42,139 bases of DNA, from the NCBI GenBank assembly GCA_943327755.2, contig CALPYF020000037.1, forward strand, positions 1 to 42,139, in the 5' to 3' direction. The notes under the pieces were generated by a model. That model searched no databases. It worked only from the letters and a program-made list of their open reading frames with translations, and was not told the origin of the DNA. Origin of the DNA: Deinococcus hopiensis KR-140. Lineage in GTDB: Bacteria; Deinococcota; Deinococci; Deinococcales; Deinococcaceae. The position numbers and the translations under genes are program-made. Shown one piece after another: positions 26,058-34,446 of this stretch; the first letter of the stretch is position 1; the number at the start of each line of letters is the position of its first letter.

Positions 26058-27058
26058 CCGCCCGGCCCCTGATGGACGTGCGCGGCCTGAGCAAGGCCTT
26101 CCCGGCGCCGCAGGGCCTGCTCGCCCGGCTGCGCGGCGAGCCGAGGCGGGCGGTGCAGGCGCTGAGCGACGTGCACCTGAGCGTACAGCGCGGCGAGACG
26201 CTCGGCATCGTCGGCGAGAGCGGCTGCGGGAAATCCACCCTGGCGCGCTGCCTCGTGCGGCTGCAGGACGCCGATCAGGGCGAGGTGCGGTACGAGGACC
26301 TCGACGTGCTGCGGCTGCGCGGGCTCGACCTGCGCCGCTACAACCGCCGCGTGCAGATGATCTTCCAGGATCCCTACTCGAGCCTCAATCCCCGCATGAC
26401 GGTCGGGCAGATGCTGCGCGAGGCGCTCAGCGTCCACCGGCTGCGCCCACGCGCCGAGCAGGACGCCCGGATTCAGGAACTGCTCACCCTGGTGGGCCTG
26501 CCGCCGGCGGCGGCGGGGCGCGCCCCACACGAGTTCAGCGGCGGGCAGCGGCAGCGGGTCGGGATCGCGCGGGCCCTGGCGCTGGAGCCCGACTGCCTGA
26601 TCGCCGACGAACTCGTCTCCGCGCTCGACGTGAGCGTGCAGGCGCAGGTCGTGAACCTGCTGCTGGAACTCCAGGAGCGGCTGGGCCTGACCGTGCTGTT
26701 CGTCGCGCACGACCTGCGGCTGGTGCGGCACCTGTCGCACCGCGTGGCGGTGATGTACCTGGGCCGCGTGGTGGAGGTCGCGCCCACCGAGGACCTGTTC
26801 CGCGCGCCGAAACATCCCTACACGCAGGCGCTGCTCGCCGCGGCCCCCACCCTCGACCCGGCGCGCCGCGCAGACGCCCCGGCGATCACGGGGGAACTGC
26901 CCAGCCCGCTGAACGTTCCGAGCGGCTGCGCCTTCCGCACGCGCTGCCCGCACGCCTTCGCGCGCTGCGCCGCCGAGCGGCCCCTGCCCACCGACGTGGC
27001 GGGCGCGCAGGTGGCGTGTCACCTGTACAGCGCGCCGGACGGCGCGGTGCCAGGATGA
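26054..27058 (+). CDS. ABC importer ATPase, DppF/OppF type
   Basis: A 334-residue ATPase with Walker A GESGCGKST, the phrase IFQDPYSSLNPRMTVG typical of DppF/OppF, signature FSGGQRQRVGIARAL, and switch VAHDLR. Walker B reads LIADELVSALD, so the usual proline of DEPVSALD is leucine; the catalytic glutamate is intact. The C-terminal extension carries a cysteine motif (SGCAFRTRCPHAFARC). GTG start overlapping the DppD-type gene by 4 bases; the GntR gene follows with ATGA overlap. Confidence 0.93.
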   Translation: MTARPLMDVRGLSKAFPAPQGLLARLRGEPRRAVQALSDVHLSVQRGETLGIVGESGCGKSTLARCLVRLQDADQGEVRYEDLDVLRLRGLDLRRYNRRVQMIFQDPYSSLNPRMTVGQMLREALSVHRLRPRAEQDARIQELLTLVGLPPAAAGRAPHEFSGGQRQRVGIARALALEPDCLIADELVSALDVSVQAQVVNLLLELQERLGLTVLFVAHDLRLVRHLSHRVAVMYLGRVVEVAPTEDLFRAPKHPYTQALLAAAPTLDPARRADAPAITGELPSPLNVPSGCAFRTRCPHAFARCAAERPLPTDVAGAQVACHLYSAPDGAVPG

Positions 27059-28068
27059 GCGTCATGACCGACCTGCCCTCTTCCGCCGCGGCCCTCACGG
27101 ACTGGCCGTTCAGCCTCGACCGCACCCTGGGTGTGCCGCTCGGCGCGCAGCTGCGCGGGCAGATCGAGTACGGCATCGCCTGCGGCGAACTGCCGCGCGG
27201 CGCGCGCCTGCCCAGCGTGCGGGAGCTGTCCCAGGGCCTGGGCGTGGCGCACGTGACGGTCGCGCAGGTGTACAAGGACCTGCTCGCGCAGGGATTGATC
27301 GTCACCGCGCGCGGCCGGGGCACCTTCGTGGCCGAACTGCCCGTCACGCCGGCCGGACCGGACCTGGGGCGGCTGCACCAGCTGCTCGGCGAGGCCCTGA
27401 CGCAGGCCGACCGCGAGGGGTACAGCGCCGCGCAGGTCCGCGGTGTACTCAACCTGCTGCTCGCGCAGGCCGACCGCCCCGCTGAGGGCAGCGGCGTGAC
27501 CGTGCTGCTCGTGGGCCTGTTCGCCGACGCCACGAGCAGCTACGCCGCCGGGCTGCTCGCCGCGCTGCGCCCCGGCGACCGGGTACAGACCGTCACCCTG
27601 AGTGAACTCCGCCAGGGGCAGGGCCTGACGCTGGCCCGGCAGGCGGACGTGGTGCTGGCCCTCGCGCACCGCCTCGCCGAGACCCAGGCGCTGCTGCCCG
27701 GCCTAGACGTCCTGCCCGTGGGGTTCATTCCGTCGCAGCCGACCCGCGCGGCCCTGGCGGCCCTGAGTCCCCTGACGACCCTGGCGGTCGTGGCGACCTT
27801 CGAGGAGTTCCTCCCGACCTTCCTCAGCGGCGTCAAGCGCTTCGCGCCGCACGTGCAGGCGCTGCGGGCCACGCACATCCAGGCCGAGAACCTGCAGGCC
27901 ACCCTCGACCACTGCGACGTCGTCGTGTACGCCACCGGTTCGGAGGTCGTGCGCAGCCTCGCGGCGCACAAACCCATGCTCGAGTACCGCCACATCATCG
28001 ACCCTCACGACATCGAGCGCCTGGTGGTGCCTGCCGCGCAGGCCCGGCGCAAGGACGGACCGTTATGA
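27055..28068 (+). CDS. GntR-family regulator with large alpha/beta sensor region
   Basis: A 337-residue regulator. Residues about 20-95 are a GntR winged helix (LRGQIEYGIACGELPRGARL, PSVRELSQGLGVAHVTVAQVY, GRGTFV). The C-terminal 220 residues do not look like FadR (all-helical), HutC or MocR (aminotransferase) domains. They alternate strands and helices in two halves (VTVLLVGLFADATSSY, DVVLALAHRL, TTLAVVATFEEF, DVVVYATGSEV), resembling a PrpR_N or periplasmic-binding-like sensor. It probably senses the imported compound or a product and acts on the dyad at 21575-21612. ATG chosen at the 4-base overlap with the ATPase gene. Confidence 0.88.
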   Translation: MSVMTDLPSSAAALTDWPFSLDRTLGVPLGAQLRGQIEYGIACGELPRGARLPSVRELSQGLGVAHVTVAQVYKDLLAQGLIVTARGRGTFVAELPVTPAGPDLGRLHQLLGEALTQADREGYSAAQVRGVLNLLLAQADRPAEGSGVTVLLVGLFADATSSYAAGLLAALRPGDRVQTVTLSELRQGQGLTLARQADVVLALAHRLAETQALLPGLDVLPVGFIPSQPTRAALAALSPLTTLAVVATFEEFLPTFLSGVKRFAPHVQALRATHIQAENLQATLDHCDVVVYATGSEVVRSLAAHKPMLEYRHIIDPHDIERLVVPAAQARRKDGPL

Positions 28069-28772
28069 CCCCGATCGAGCAGCTCAACTGGATGCAGGTC
28101 GAGACGCACCTCCAGACCGACGACCGCTGCGTGCTGCCGCTGGGCAGCACCGAGCAGCACGCGTACCTCAGCCTGTGCGTGGACAACATCCTCCCCGAAC
28201 GCCTCGCCCGGGAGGCCGCCGCGCCGCTGGGCGTGCCGGTCTTCCCGGTGCTGCCCTACGGCATCACCCCGTACTTCCGCGCGTACCCCGGCACCGTCAG
28301 CCTGCGCGTGAGCACGTACCTGTCCGTCGTACGCGACGTGCTCGACGGGCTGTACGAGCAGGGGTTCCGGCGGATCCTGATCGTCAACGGGCACGGCGGG
28401 AACAGCCCCGCGCAGGGCTTCGTGGGCGAGTGGATGGCCGACCACCCGGGCGCGCGCGTGAAATTCCACAACTGGTGGAACGCCCCGCAGACCTGGGCGC
28501 AGGTGCAGGCCACCGACCCCAACGCCAGCCACGCCTCCTGGATGGAGAACTTCCCCTGGACGCGCCTGGAAGGCGTCACCGTGCCCGACGAGGAGAAGGC
28601 GGCCGCGGACCTGAACGTCCTGCGCCTGCTGGGCCCGCAGGAACTGCGGGATTACCTGGGGGAGGGCAACTACGGTGGGCGCTTCCAGCGGCCCGACGCG
28701 GACATGCAGGCCATCTGGAACGTGGCCGTGCAGGAAACCCGCGCCCTGCTGACCGGCGGGTGGAGCCTGTGA
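28065..28772 (+). CDS. creatininase-family metal-dependent amidohydrolase
   Basis: A 235-residue member of the creatininase family, which opens cyclic amides or related bonds using two metal ions (creatininase, FAPy deformylase, MftE, dehydro-inosose hydrolase). Visible ligands: Glu30 and His32 in PLGSTEQHAYL, Asp40 in CVDNILPE, and His110 in VNGHGGNSP, plus a late ASHASWMENFPWT matching the HAxxxET region. In creatininase the residue after EQH is glycine; here it is alanine. The natural substrate is probably what the importer brings in, or a breakdown product. ATGA overlap with the GntR gene. Confidence 0.88.
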   Translation: MTPIEQLNWMQVETHLQTDDRCVLPLGSTEQHAYLSLCVDNILPERLAREAAAPLGVPVFPVLPYGITPYFRAYPGTVSLRVSTYLSVVRDVLDGLYEQGFRRILIVNGHGGNSPAQGFVGEWMADHPGARVKFHNWWNAPQTWAQVQATDPNASHASWMENFPWTRLEGVTVPDEEKAAADLNVLRLLGPQELRDYLGEGNYGGRFQRPDADMQAIWNVAVQETRALLTGGWSL

Positions 28773-29806
28773 CGGGCGCGCAGCGCGTGCTGGTCTGGGG
28801 CGCCGGCGCGATCGGCGGCACGATCGGCGCGTACCTGCGCCGCGCCGGGCACGACGTGACCTTCGTGGACCGCGCCCCGGATCACGTGCAGGCCATCACG
28901 GACCGCGGCCTGACCGTCACCGGGCCCTTCGGGGACTTCACCGTGGAGGCCCCGGCCTTCACGCCGGACACCCTGAACGGCACCTGGGACACGGCGCTGC
29001 TGTGCACCAAGGCGCAGGACACGGCCGCCGCGGGAGCGCAGCTCGCCCCGCACCTGAGTCCAGGCGGCGCGGTCGTCTCCGTGCAGAACGGCCTCAACCC
29101 CCTGATCCTGAACGGCGTGCTGGGCGAGGAGCGGGTGCTGGGCAGCTTCGTGAATTTCGGCGCCGACTACCTCGAGCCGGGCGTGGTGCACTACGGCGGG
29201 CGCGGCGCGGTCGTGATCGGCGAGCAGAGCGGCGCCCTGACGGACCGTGTGCAGCGCCTGCACGCCCTGCTGCGCACCTTCGACGAGGACGCGATCCTCA
29301 GCCGCAACGTGATGGGCTACCTGTGGGGCAAGCTCGCGTACGGCGCGCTGCTGTTCGCCACCGCCGTCACGAACGACAGCATCGCTGACGCCCTGGCCCG
29401 CCCGGAGGACCGCGCCCTGTACACCGAACTGGGCCGCGAGGTGCTGCGCGTGACCGCCGCGCACGGCGTGACGCCCGAGGCGTTCAACGGCTTCGATCCG
29501 CAGGCCTTCCGGCCCGGCGCGAGCGACGCCGAGGCGCACGCCAGCCTGGACGACCTCGTGGCCTTCAACCGCCGCAGCGCCAAGACCCACAGCGGCATCT
29601 GGCGCGACCTCGCGGTCCGCAAGCGCCGCACCGAGGTGGACGCGCAGCTGGGCTGGGTGGTGCAGTTCGGCGCCGAGCACGGCGTGCCCACCCCGATCTG
29701 CACGCGACTGGTGGACCTCATCCACGAGATCGAGGACGGCCGCCGGCCGCTGAGCCGGGAGAACCTGGACGACCTGCGCGCCCAGCTGCCTGGGGTGACG
29801 GCGTGA
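28769..29806 (+). CDS. ketopantoate reductase (ApbA/PanE)-family dehydrogenase
   Basis: A 345-residue NAD(P)-dependent 2-hydroxyacid or related dehydrogenase. The Rossmann motif is GAGAIG (residues 11-16), followed by the acidic end VTFVDR. The lysine of LLCTKAQDT and the phrase VSVQNGLNP are family features, and the helical C-domain starts with VMGYLWGKLAYGAL, the counterpart of WEKLLVN. In PanE an asparagine follows that is Gly here, so true ketopantoate reduction is doubtful. In this operon it more likely oxidises or reduces a catabolic intermediate. GTGA overlap on both sides. Confidence 0.85.
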   Translation: MTGAQRVLVWGAGAIGGTIGAYLRRAGHDVTFVDRAPDHVQAITDRGLTVTGPFGDFTVEAPAFTPDTLNGTWDTALLCTKAQDTAAAGAQLAPHLSPGGAVVSVQNGLNPLILNGVLGEERVLGSFVNFGADYLEPGVVHYGGRGAVVIGEQSGALTDRVQRLHALLRTFDEDAILSRNVMGYLWGKLAYGALLFATAVTNDSIADALARPEDRALYTELGREVLRVTAAHGVTPEAFNGFDPQAFRPGASDAEAHASLDDLVAFNRRSAKTHSGIWRDLAVRKRRTEVDAQLGWVVQFGAEHGVPTPICTRLVDLIHEIEDGRRPLSRENLDDLRAQLPGVTA

Positions 29807-30570
29807 ACCTCCGCTTCGACGGGCAGACCGTGATCGTCACGGGCGCCGCGCACGGCTTCGGCCGCGCCATCGCGCACGCCTTCGCGCGGGACGGCGCGCA
29901 GGTGTACGCCTGCGACGTGCAGGAAGACGGCCTGGAGGTCACCGCGCGCCTCGCGGCCGACGCCGGGACGCCCGTGCAGGTCCGCCGCGTGGACGTCACC
30001 GACCCGGCCGCCACGCAGGCGCTGATGGACGGGGCCGCGCACGACACCGGCCGGGTGGACGTGCTCGTGAACAACGCCGGGGGCGTGCTCGGGCAGGTGG
30101 GCCGCCCGCTGGAGGAGGTCAGCCCCGCCGACTGGCGCGCGATCTTCGCCGTGAACGTGGACGGCGCGTTCCTGTGCGCGCAGGCGGCGGCGCCGCACAT
30201 GAAACGCCGGGGCCAGGGCCGGATCGTGAACATCTCCTCCGGCGCGGGGCTGGGCGTCAGCCTGACCGGCATCCAGGCGTACGCGAGCGCCAAGGCCGCG
30301 CAGATCGGCCTGACCCGGCAGCTCGCGCATGAACTGGGTGCCTTCGGCATCACCGTGAACAACGTCGCGCCGGGCTTCGTGCGCAGCAACCCCACCACCG
30401 AGCGCCAGTGGGAGAGCTACGGCGAGGAGGGACAGGCGAAGCTCGTGCAGGGCCTGGCGCTGCGGCGCCTGGGGAGTCCGGACGACATCGCCGCGGCCGT
30501 GCAGTTCTTCGCGTCCGAGCAGGCCGGCTGGATCACCGGTCAGGTGCTCAGCGTGGACGGCGGCCGGTGA
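29803..30570 (+). CDS. short-chain dehydrogenase/reductase
   Basis: A 255-residue classical SDR: cofactor motif TGAAHGFG near residues 13-20, NNAGG, catalytic Ser145/146 in NISSGAG, Tyr160 and Lys164 in YASAK, and the C-terminal GQVLSVDGGR. The acidic residue after strand 2 (YACDVQ) suggests NAD(H). Substrate unknown; it acts with the preceding dehydrogenase in the same operon. GTG start in a 4-base overlap. Confidence 0.9.
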   Translation: MNLRFDGQTVIVTGAAHGFGRAIAHAFARDGAQVYACDVQEDGLEVTARLAADAGTPVQVRRVDVTDPAATQALMDGAAHDTGRVDVLVNNAGGVLGQVGRPLEEVSPADWRAIFAVNVDGAFLCAQAAAPHMKRRGQGRIVNISSGAGLGVSLTGIQAYASAKAAQIGLTRQLAHELGAFGITVNNVAPGFVRSNPTTERQWESYGEEGQAKLVQGLALRRLGSPDDIAAAVQFFASEQAGWITGQVLSVDGGR

Positions 30571-31976
30571 CCGCCCCACATCCGGGCCGCGCCGCGCCGG
30601 CGGCCGTGCTCGACCTGCTCGCGCAGCGCGCCGGGGCGTCCCTGGCCGACCTGCTGGCCTTCGCGGCCATCCCGAGTGTCAGCGCCCAGGCGCAGCACGC
30701 GCCCGACATGCAGCGGGCCGCCGACTGGCTCAGCGGGCGCCTGCGGCAGGCCGGTCTGGAGGTGGTCGAGCAGTGGCCCACCGCCGGACATCCCGCCGTG
30801 TACGCCGAGTGGCTCCAGGCGCCGGGCGCGCCGACCATCCTGATCTACGGGCACTACGACGTGCAGCCGCCCGACCCGCTCGGCCGCTGGCACAGCCCGC
30901 CCTTCACGCCCACTATCCGTGACGGTCGGGTCTACGGCCGGGGCGTCAGCGACCACAAGGGGCCCCTCCTGATCGCCGTGCAGGTCGCCGACGCGTACCT
31001 CAGCGCCGCCGGGCGACTCCCGGTCAACGTCAGGTTCCTCTTCGAGGGAGAAGAAGAGGTCGGCAGCGCCCACCTGCCCGCCCTGATCCGCGAGCGGCGC
31101 GCGCGCCTCACGGCGGACTTCGTCCTGAGCGCCGACGGCGGCATGTGGAGCGCCGAGACGCCCTCGCTGACCGTCCGCGCGCGCGGGCTGGCCGCCCTGG
31201 AATTCACGGTGCGCGGGCCCGCCAGTGACCTGCATTCCGGCCGGCACGGCGGGAGCCTGCACAACCCCCTGCACGCGGCCGCCGCGCTCGTGGCCAGCCT
31301 GCACGGCCCGGACGGCCGGGTGGCGGTCGAGGGCTTCTACGACGGCGTGCAGGACCGCCCCGAGGCCGACCGGGCCGCCGTGCAGGCCCTGCCGTTCACG
31401 GACGAGGCGTATCTGGAGCAGACCGGCGCGCCCGCCCCGCACGGCGAGGCCGGGTACAGCACCCTGGAACGCCAGTGGGACCGCCCCAGCCTGGACCTGA
31501 ACGGCCTGTGGGGCGGCTACACCGGTGAGGGCAGCAAGACTGTCCTGCCATCCGAGGCGCATGCCAAACTCACCGTCCGGCTCGTGCCCGGCCAGGAGCC
31601 CGGGCCGACCGGCGACCGGATCGAGGCGCACCTGCGCCGCCACACCCCGCCCGGCGTGACCCTCGAGGTGCGCCGCAGTGACCACGGCGCCCGCGCGTAC
31701 GCCCTCCCCGCCGATCACCCCGGGTCCCGCGTGGCCCGCGCCGTCCTGGAGGCCGAATACGGCCGCGCGCCCGTCGACGTCGGCATGGGCGGCAGCGTCC
31801 CGGTCCTGGAGACCTTCAAGGAGGACCTCGGGCTCGACACCGTGTTCTTCAGTTTCGCCGTCGGGGACGAGGACATCCACGCACCCAACGAGTTCTTCCG
31901 CGTGCCCCGCCTGTACGAGGGGCAGCGCGCCTGGGCGCACTACTTCGCGGCGCTCGCGGCCCTGGACCGCCCGTGA
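30567..31976 (+). CDS. M20-family metallopeptidase (dipeptidase type)
   Basis: A 469-residue co-catalytic zinc peptidase. Metal ligands and catalytic residues are clear: YGHYDVQPPDP (His96, Asp98), GVSDHKGP (bridging Asp129), FEGEEEVGS (Glu162-164) and LSADGG. The length and phrasing match M20 dipeptidases of the CNDP/DapE-ArgE-related group. It should cleave a dipeptide or an N-acyl/amide bond of the imported compound in the cytoplasm. The GTG at 30567 overlaps the SDR stop; earlier frame extension is antisense-like coding noise. Confidence 0.92.
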   Translation: MTAPHPGRAAPAAVLDLLAQRAGASLADLLAFAAIPSVSAQAQHAPDMQRAADWLSGRLRQAGLEVVEQWPTAGHPAVYAEWLQAPGAPTILIYGHYDVQPPDPLGRWHSPPFTPTIRDGRVYGRGVSDHKGPLLIAVQVADAYLSAAGRLPVNVRFLFEGEEEVGSAHLPALIRERRARLTADFVLSADGGMWSAETPSLTVRARGLAALEFTVRGPASDLHSGRHGGSLHNPLHAAAALVASLHGPDGRVAVEGFYDGVQDRPEADRAAVQALPFTDEAYLEQTGAPAPHGEAGYSTLERQWDRPSLDLNGLWGGYTGEGSKTVLPSEAHAKLTVRLVPGQEPGPTGDRIEAHLRRHTPPGVTLEVRRSDHGARAYALPADHPGSRVARAVLEAEYGRAPVDVGMGGSVPVLETFKEDLGLDTVFFSFAVGDEDIHAPNEFFRVPRLYEGQRAWAHYFAALAALDRP

Positions 31977-32563
31977 CCTACCTGCGGGCCCTGCTGGCCG
32001 TGGACGACTTCACCTGCGCCCTCAGTGACACGCTAGGCCGCCAGGGCGCGCTGAGTGCGGCCTTCCGGCCGGTGTGGCCCGGCGCGCGCCTGCTGGGCCC
32101 GGCCGTCACGGCCCGCACCTTCGGCACCGACCTCAGTGCCGTCTTCGACGGCATCGGCGCCGCAGCCGCCGGGAGCGTTCTCGTCATCGACTCGCACGGC
32201 GTGACGAACTCCGCCTTCTGGGGCGAGCGGACCACCCGCGCGGCCCTGGAGCGGGGCGTGGCGGGCGCCGTGATCGACGGCGCCTGCCGGGACGTGCACG
32301 CCGTGCGCCGCCTGGGCTTTCCCGTGTTCAGCACGGCCGTCACCCCCAACGCGGGCCTGCCGGGCGGCCGGGGCGACGTGAACGTGCCCGTGGCGCCCGG
32401 TGGGCAGCCCGTCCATCCAGGCGACCTGATCGCCGCCGACGACAACGGCGTCGTGGTCGTCCCGCAGGCCCTGATCGCCCAGACGCTGGCGCTGATGGCC
32501 GCTGAGGCGGCGGAGCGCACCCCGCGCGGCGCGGCCCCTGACCTGAACACCCCACCCCACTGA
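31973..32563 (+). CDS. RraA-like protein (HMG/CHA aldolase family)
   Basis: A 196-residue member of the RraA/HMG-aldolase fold. The family region is GERTTRAALERGVAGAVIDG followed by CRD (Arg106, Asp107, substrate and metal contacts), then VFSTAVTPN, and DNGVVVVPQ near the end. Members either act as 4-hydroxy-4-methyl-2-oxoglutarate aldolases/oxaloacetate decarboxylases or inhibit RNase E. Because it lies in a catabolic operon, a class II aldolase or decarboxylase role on an oxo acid is more likely. It is the last of nine consecutive 4-base overlaps. Confidence 0.83.
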   Translation: MTYLRALLAVDDFTCALSDTLGRQGALSAAFRPVWPGARLLGPAVTARTFGTDLSAVFDGIGAAAAGSVLVIDSHGVTNSAFWGERTTRAALERGVAGAVIDGACRDVHAVRRLGFPVFSTAVTPNAGLPGGRGDVNVPVAPGGQPVHPGDLIAADDNGVVVVPQALIAQTLALMAAEAAERTPRGAAPDLNTPPH

Positions 32564-32589
32564 TCCGCCCACCACCCCCGGAGACCCGC

Positions 32590-34134
32590 ATGACCGACTT
32601 CGAGCACCTCAGCGCTGAACTCAACGACCTGCTGTGCGTCCTGAACCTCCTGAACTGGGACGCCCGCACCCAGATGCCCGCGGGCGGCAGCGTCACCCGC
32701 GCGCAGCAGGCCGCCACCCTCAGCCGCGTGGCGCAGGAGAAACTCCTCGCGCCCGCCCTCGACCGCGCCGCGCGGGACACCCTGCAGGCGCGGCCCGGTG
32801 ACCGCGCCGCCAAGCAGACCCTGGCCGCTGCCGCCGCGCTGCGGCGCGTGCCCGCCTCCCTGACGGGCGCGCTGGCGGCCCTGAAGGGCGAGGCGCAGGA
32901 CGCGTGGGCCAGCGCCAGGGCCCGCAGCGATTTCGGCGCCTTCGCCCCCTACCTGGAGCGCATGGTGCAGCTCAGCCGCGACCTCGCCGACGCCCTGGGT
33001 TACGAGGACCACCCCTACGACGCGCTGCTGAACCTCTACGAGCCCGGCCTGACCACCGCGCGGCTCACGCCGCTGTTCGCCCGCCTGCGCGCCCATCACG
33101 TGCCGCTGCTGCGCGCCATCGGGCAGCGTCCCGAGCCGCGTAGCGACTTCCTGACCCGCACGTACCCGGTCGCGGAGCAGCGCGCCTTCTCCCTGGCGCT
33201 CGCGCAGGCCTTCGGGTACGACCTCGGCCGCGGCCGCCTCGATGAATCCGCCCACCCGTTCGAGATCAGTTTCACCCGGCAGGACGTGCGCATCACCACC
33301 CGCTACCAGGCATCCTTCCTGCCCGGCGCGCTGTTCGGCACCCTGCACGAGACCGGCCACGCCCTGTACGAGCAGGGCGTCGCGCCCGAACTGACCCGCA
33401 CCGCGCTCGCCAGTGACCTGCTCGGCCTCTACGCGGTCGGCGGGGCCAGCTTCGGCACCCACGAAAGTCAGTCGCGGCTGTGGGAAAACCGGGTGGGCCG
33501 CGCCCAGGCGTTCTGGACGCGGCACTACCCGGCCCTCCAGGTGCACTTCCCGGCGCAGCTCGCCGACGTCACCGCCGACGAGTTCTACCGCGCCGTGAAC
33601 CGCGTGCGGCCCACGCTCATCCGCGTGGAAGCCGACGAACTCACCTACGACCTGCACATCATGCTGCGCGTTCACCTCGAAATGCAGCTCATCGGCGGCG
33701 ACCTCAGTGTCCACGACCTCCCGGACGCCTGGAACGCCCGCATGAAGACCGACCTGGGCCTCGACGTGCCCGACGACGCGCGCGGCGTGCTGCAGGACAT
33801 CCACTGGTCCACCGGGTACTTCGGCTCGTTCCCCACCTACACGGTCGGCAACGTCATGGCCGCGCAGTTCTACCAGGCGGCGCAGGACGCCCTGCCGGAC
33901 CTCGACGCCGACCTGGCCGCAGGCGAGTACGCCTCGCTGCACGCGTGGCTGACCGAGCAGATCTACCGCCACGGCCGCACCTTCACGCCCCACGAACTGC
34001 TCGTGCGGGTCACCGGGCAGGGCCTGGACGAAACGCCGTACCTGACTTACCTCACCGGCAAGTTCAGCACGCTGTATGGCCTCACCAGCGCACCAGACCG
34101 CGTCGGCCAGAACCGGGACGCCGTGGGCCACTGA
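32590..34134 (+). CDS. M32-family metallocarboxypeptidase
   Basis: A 514-residue carboxypeptidase Taq-type enzyme, full length for the family. The zinc motif is HETGH (253-257) in TLHETGHALYEQG, followed by the family motif HESQSRLWEN and later IHWSTGYFGSFPTYTVGN. It removes C-terminal residues from peptides in the cytoplasm. It starts 26 bases after the RraA gene with its own GGAG-type site, so it probably completes the operon but may be set more independently. Strong tandem hairpins follow its stop by 70 bases. Confidence 0.93.
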   Translation: MTDFEHLSAELNDLLCVLNLLNWDARTQMPAGGSVTRAQQAATLSRVAQEKLLAPALDRAARDTLQARPGDRAAKQTLAAAAALRRVPASLTGALAALKGEAQDAWASARARSDFGAFAPYLERMVQLSRDLADALGYEDHPYDALLNLYEPGLTTARLTPLFARLRAHHVPLLRAIGQRPEPRSDFLTRTYPVAEQRAFSLALAQAFGYDLGRGRLDESAHPFEISFTRQDVRITTRYQASFLPGALFGTLHETGHALYEQGVAPELTRTALASDLLGLYAVGGASFGTHESQSRLWENRVGRAQAFWTRHYPALQVHFPAQLADVTADEFYRAVNRVRPTLIRVEADELTYDLHIMLRVHLEMQLIGGDLSVHDLPDAWNARMKTDLGLDVPDDARGVLQDIHWSTGYFGSFPTYTVGNVMAAQFYQAAQDALPDLDADLAAGEYASLHAWLTEQIYRHGRTFTPHELLVRVTGQGLDETPYLTYLTGKFSTLYGLTSAPDRVGQNRDAVGH

Positions 34135-34446
34135 GTTGGTAGCCGGAGGGCCGCCCCAGCCATCTCACGCGCCTGTTGCCAGTCCGCCCCTGCCCTCCGT
34201 CACCCGGCCCTGACGACGCCAGCTCCAGACCGGGCCAACGTCGTCAGGGCCGTTCAGGAGTGCCCGCCTGCGGGGCACTCGGCGGCCCCCGGCCGCGCCC
34301 CAGCCCCCTGACCTGCGGCTGGCCCTCCTCGCGTGACTCACTCCAGGCCCCGGGGCCGCGTAGGATCCGGAGGCAGGGGGAGGCACCCACCGCCCCCCCT
34401 CACCCACGGCAGACCGGCAAGCAGCTTCACATCACTGGAGGACCTC
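34135..34446 (+). other. intergenic region after the operon
   Basis: No gene is supported. It contains the tandem hairpins at 34205-34280 and, near 34361, a possible -10 TAGGAT without a matching -35. A GGAGGA ribosome-binding site precedes the GH13 start. Confidence 0.5.
34205..34280. terminator. tandem hairpins, probable operon terminator
   Basis: First hairpin: perfect 14-base arms (34205-34218, 34239-34252; CGGCCCTGACGACG and its complement) with a 20-base loop. Second: GAGTGCCC (34258-34265) and GGGCACTC (34273-34280) with a 7-base loop. No T run follows either. Confidence 0.5.
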
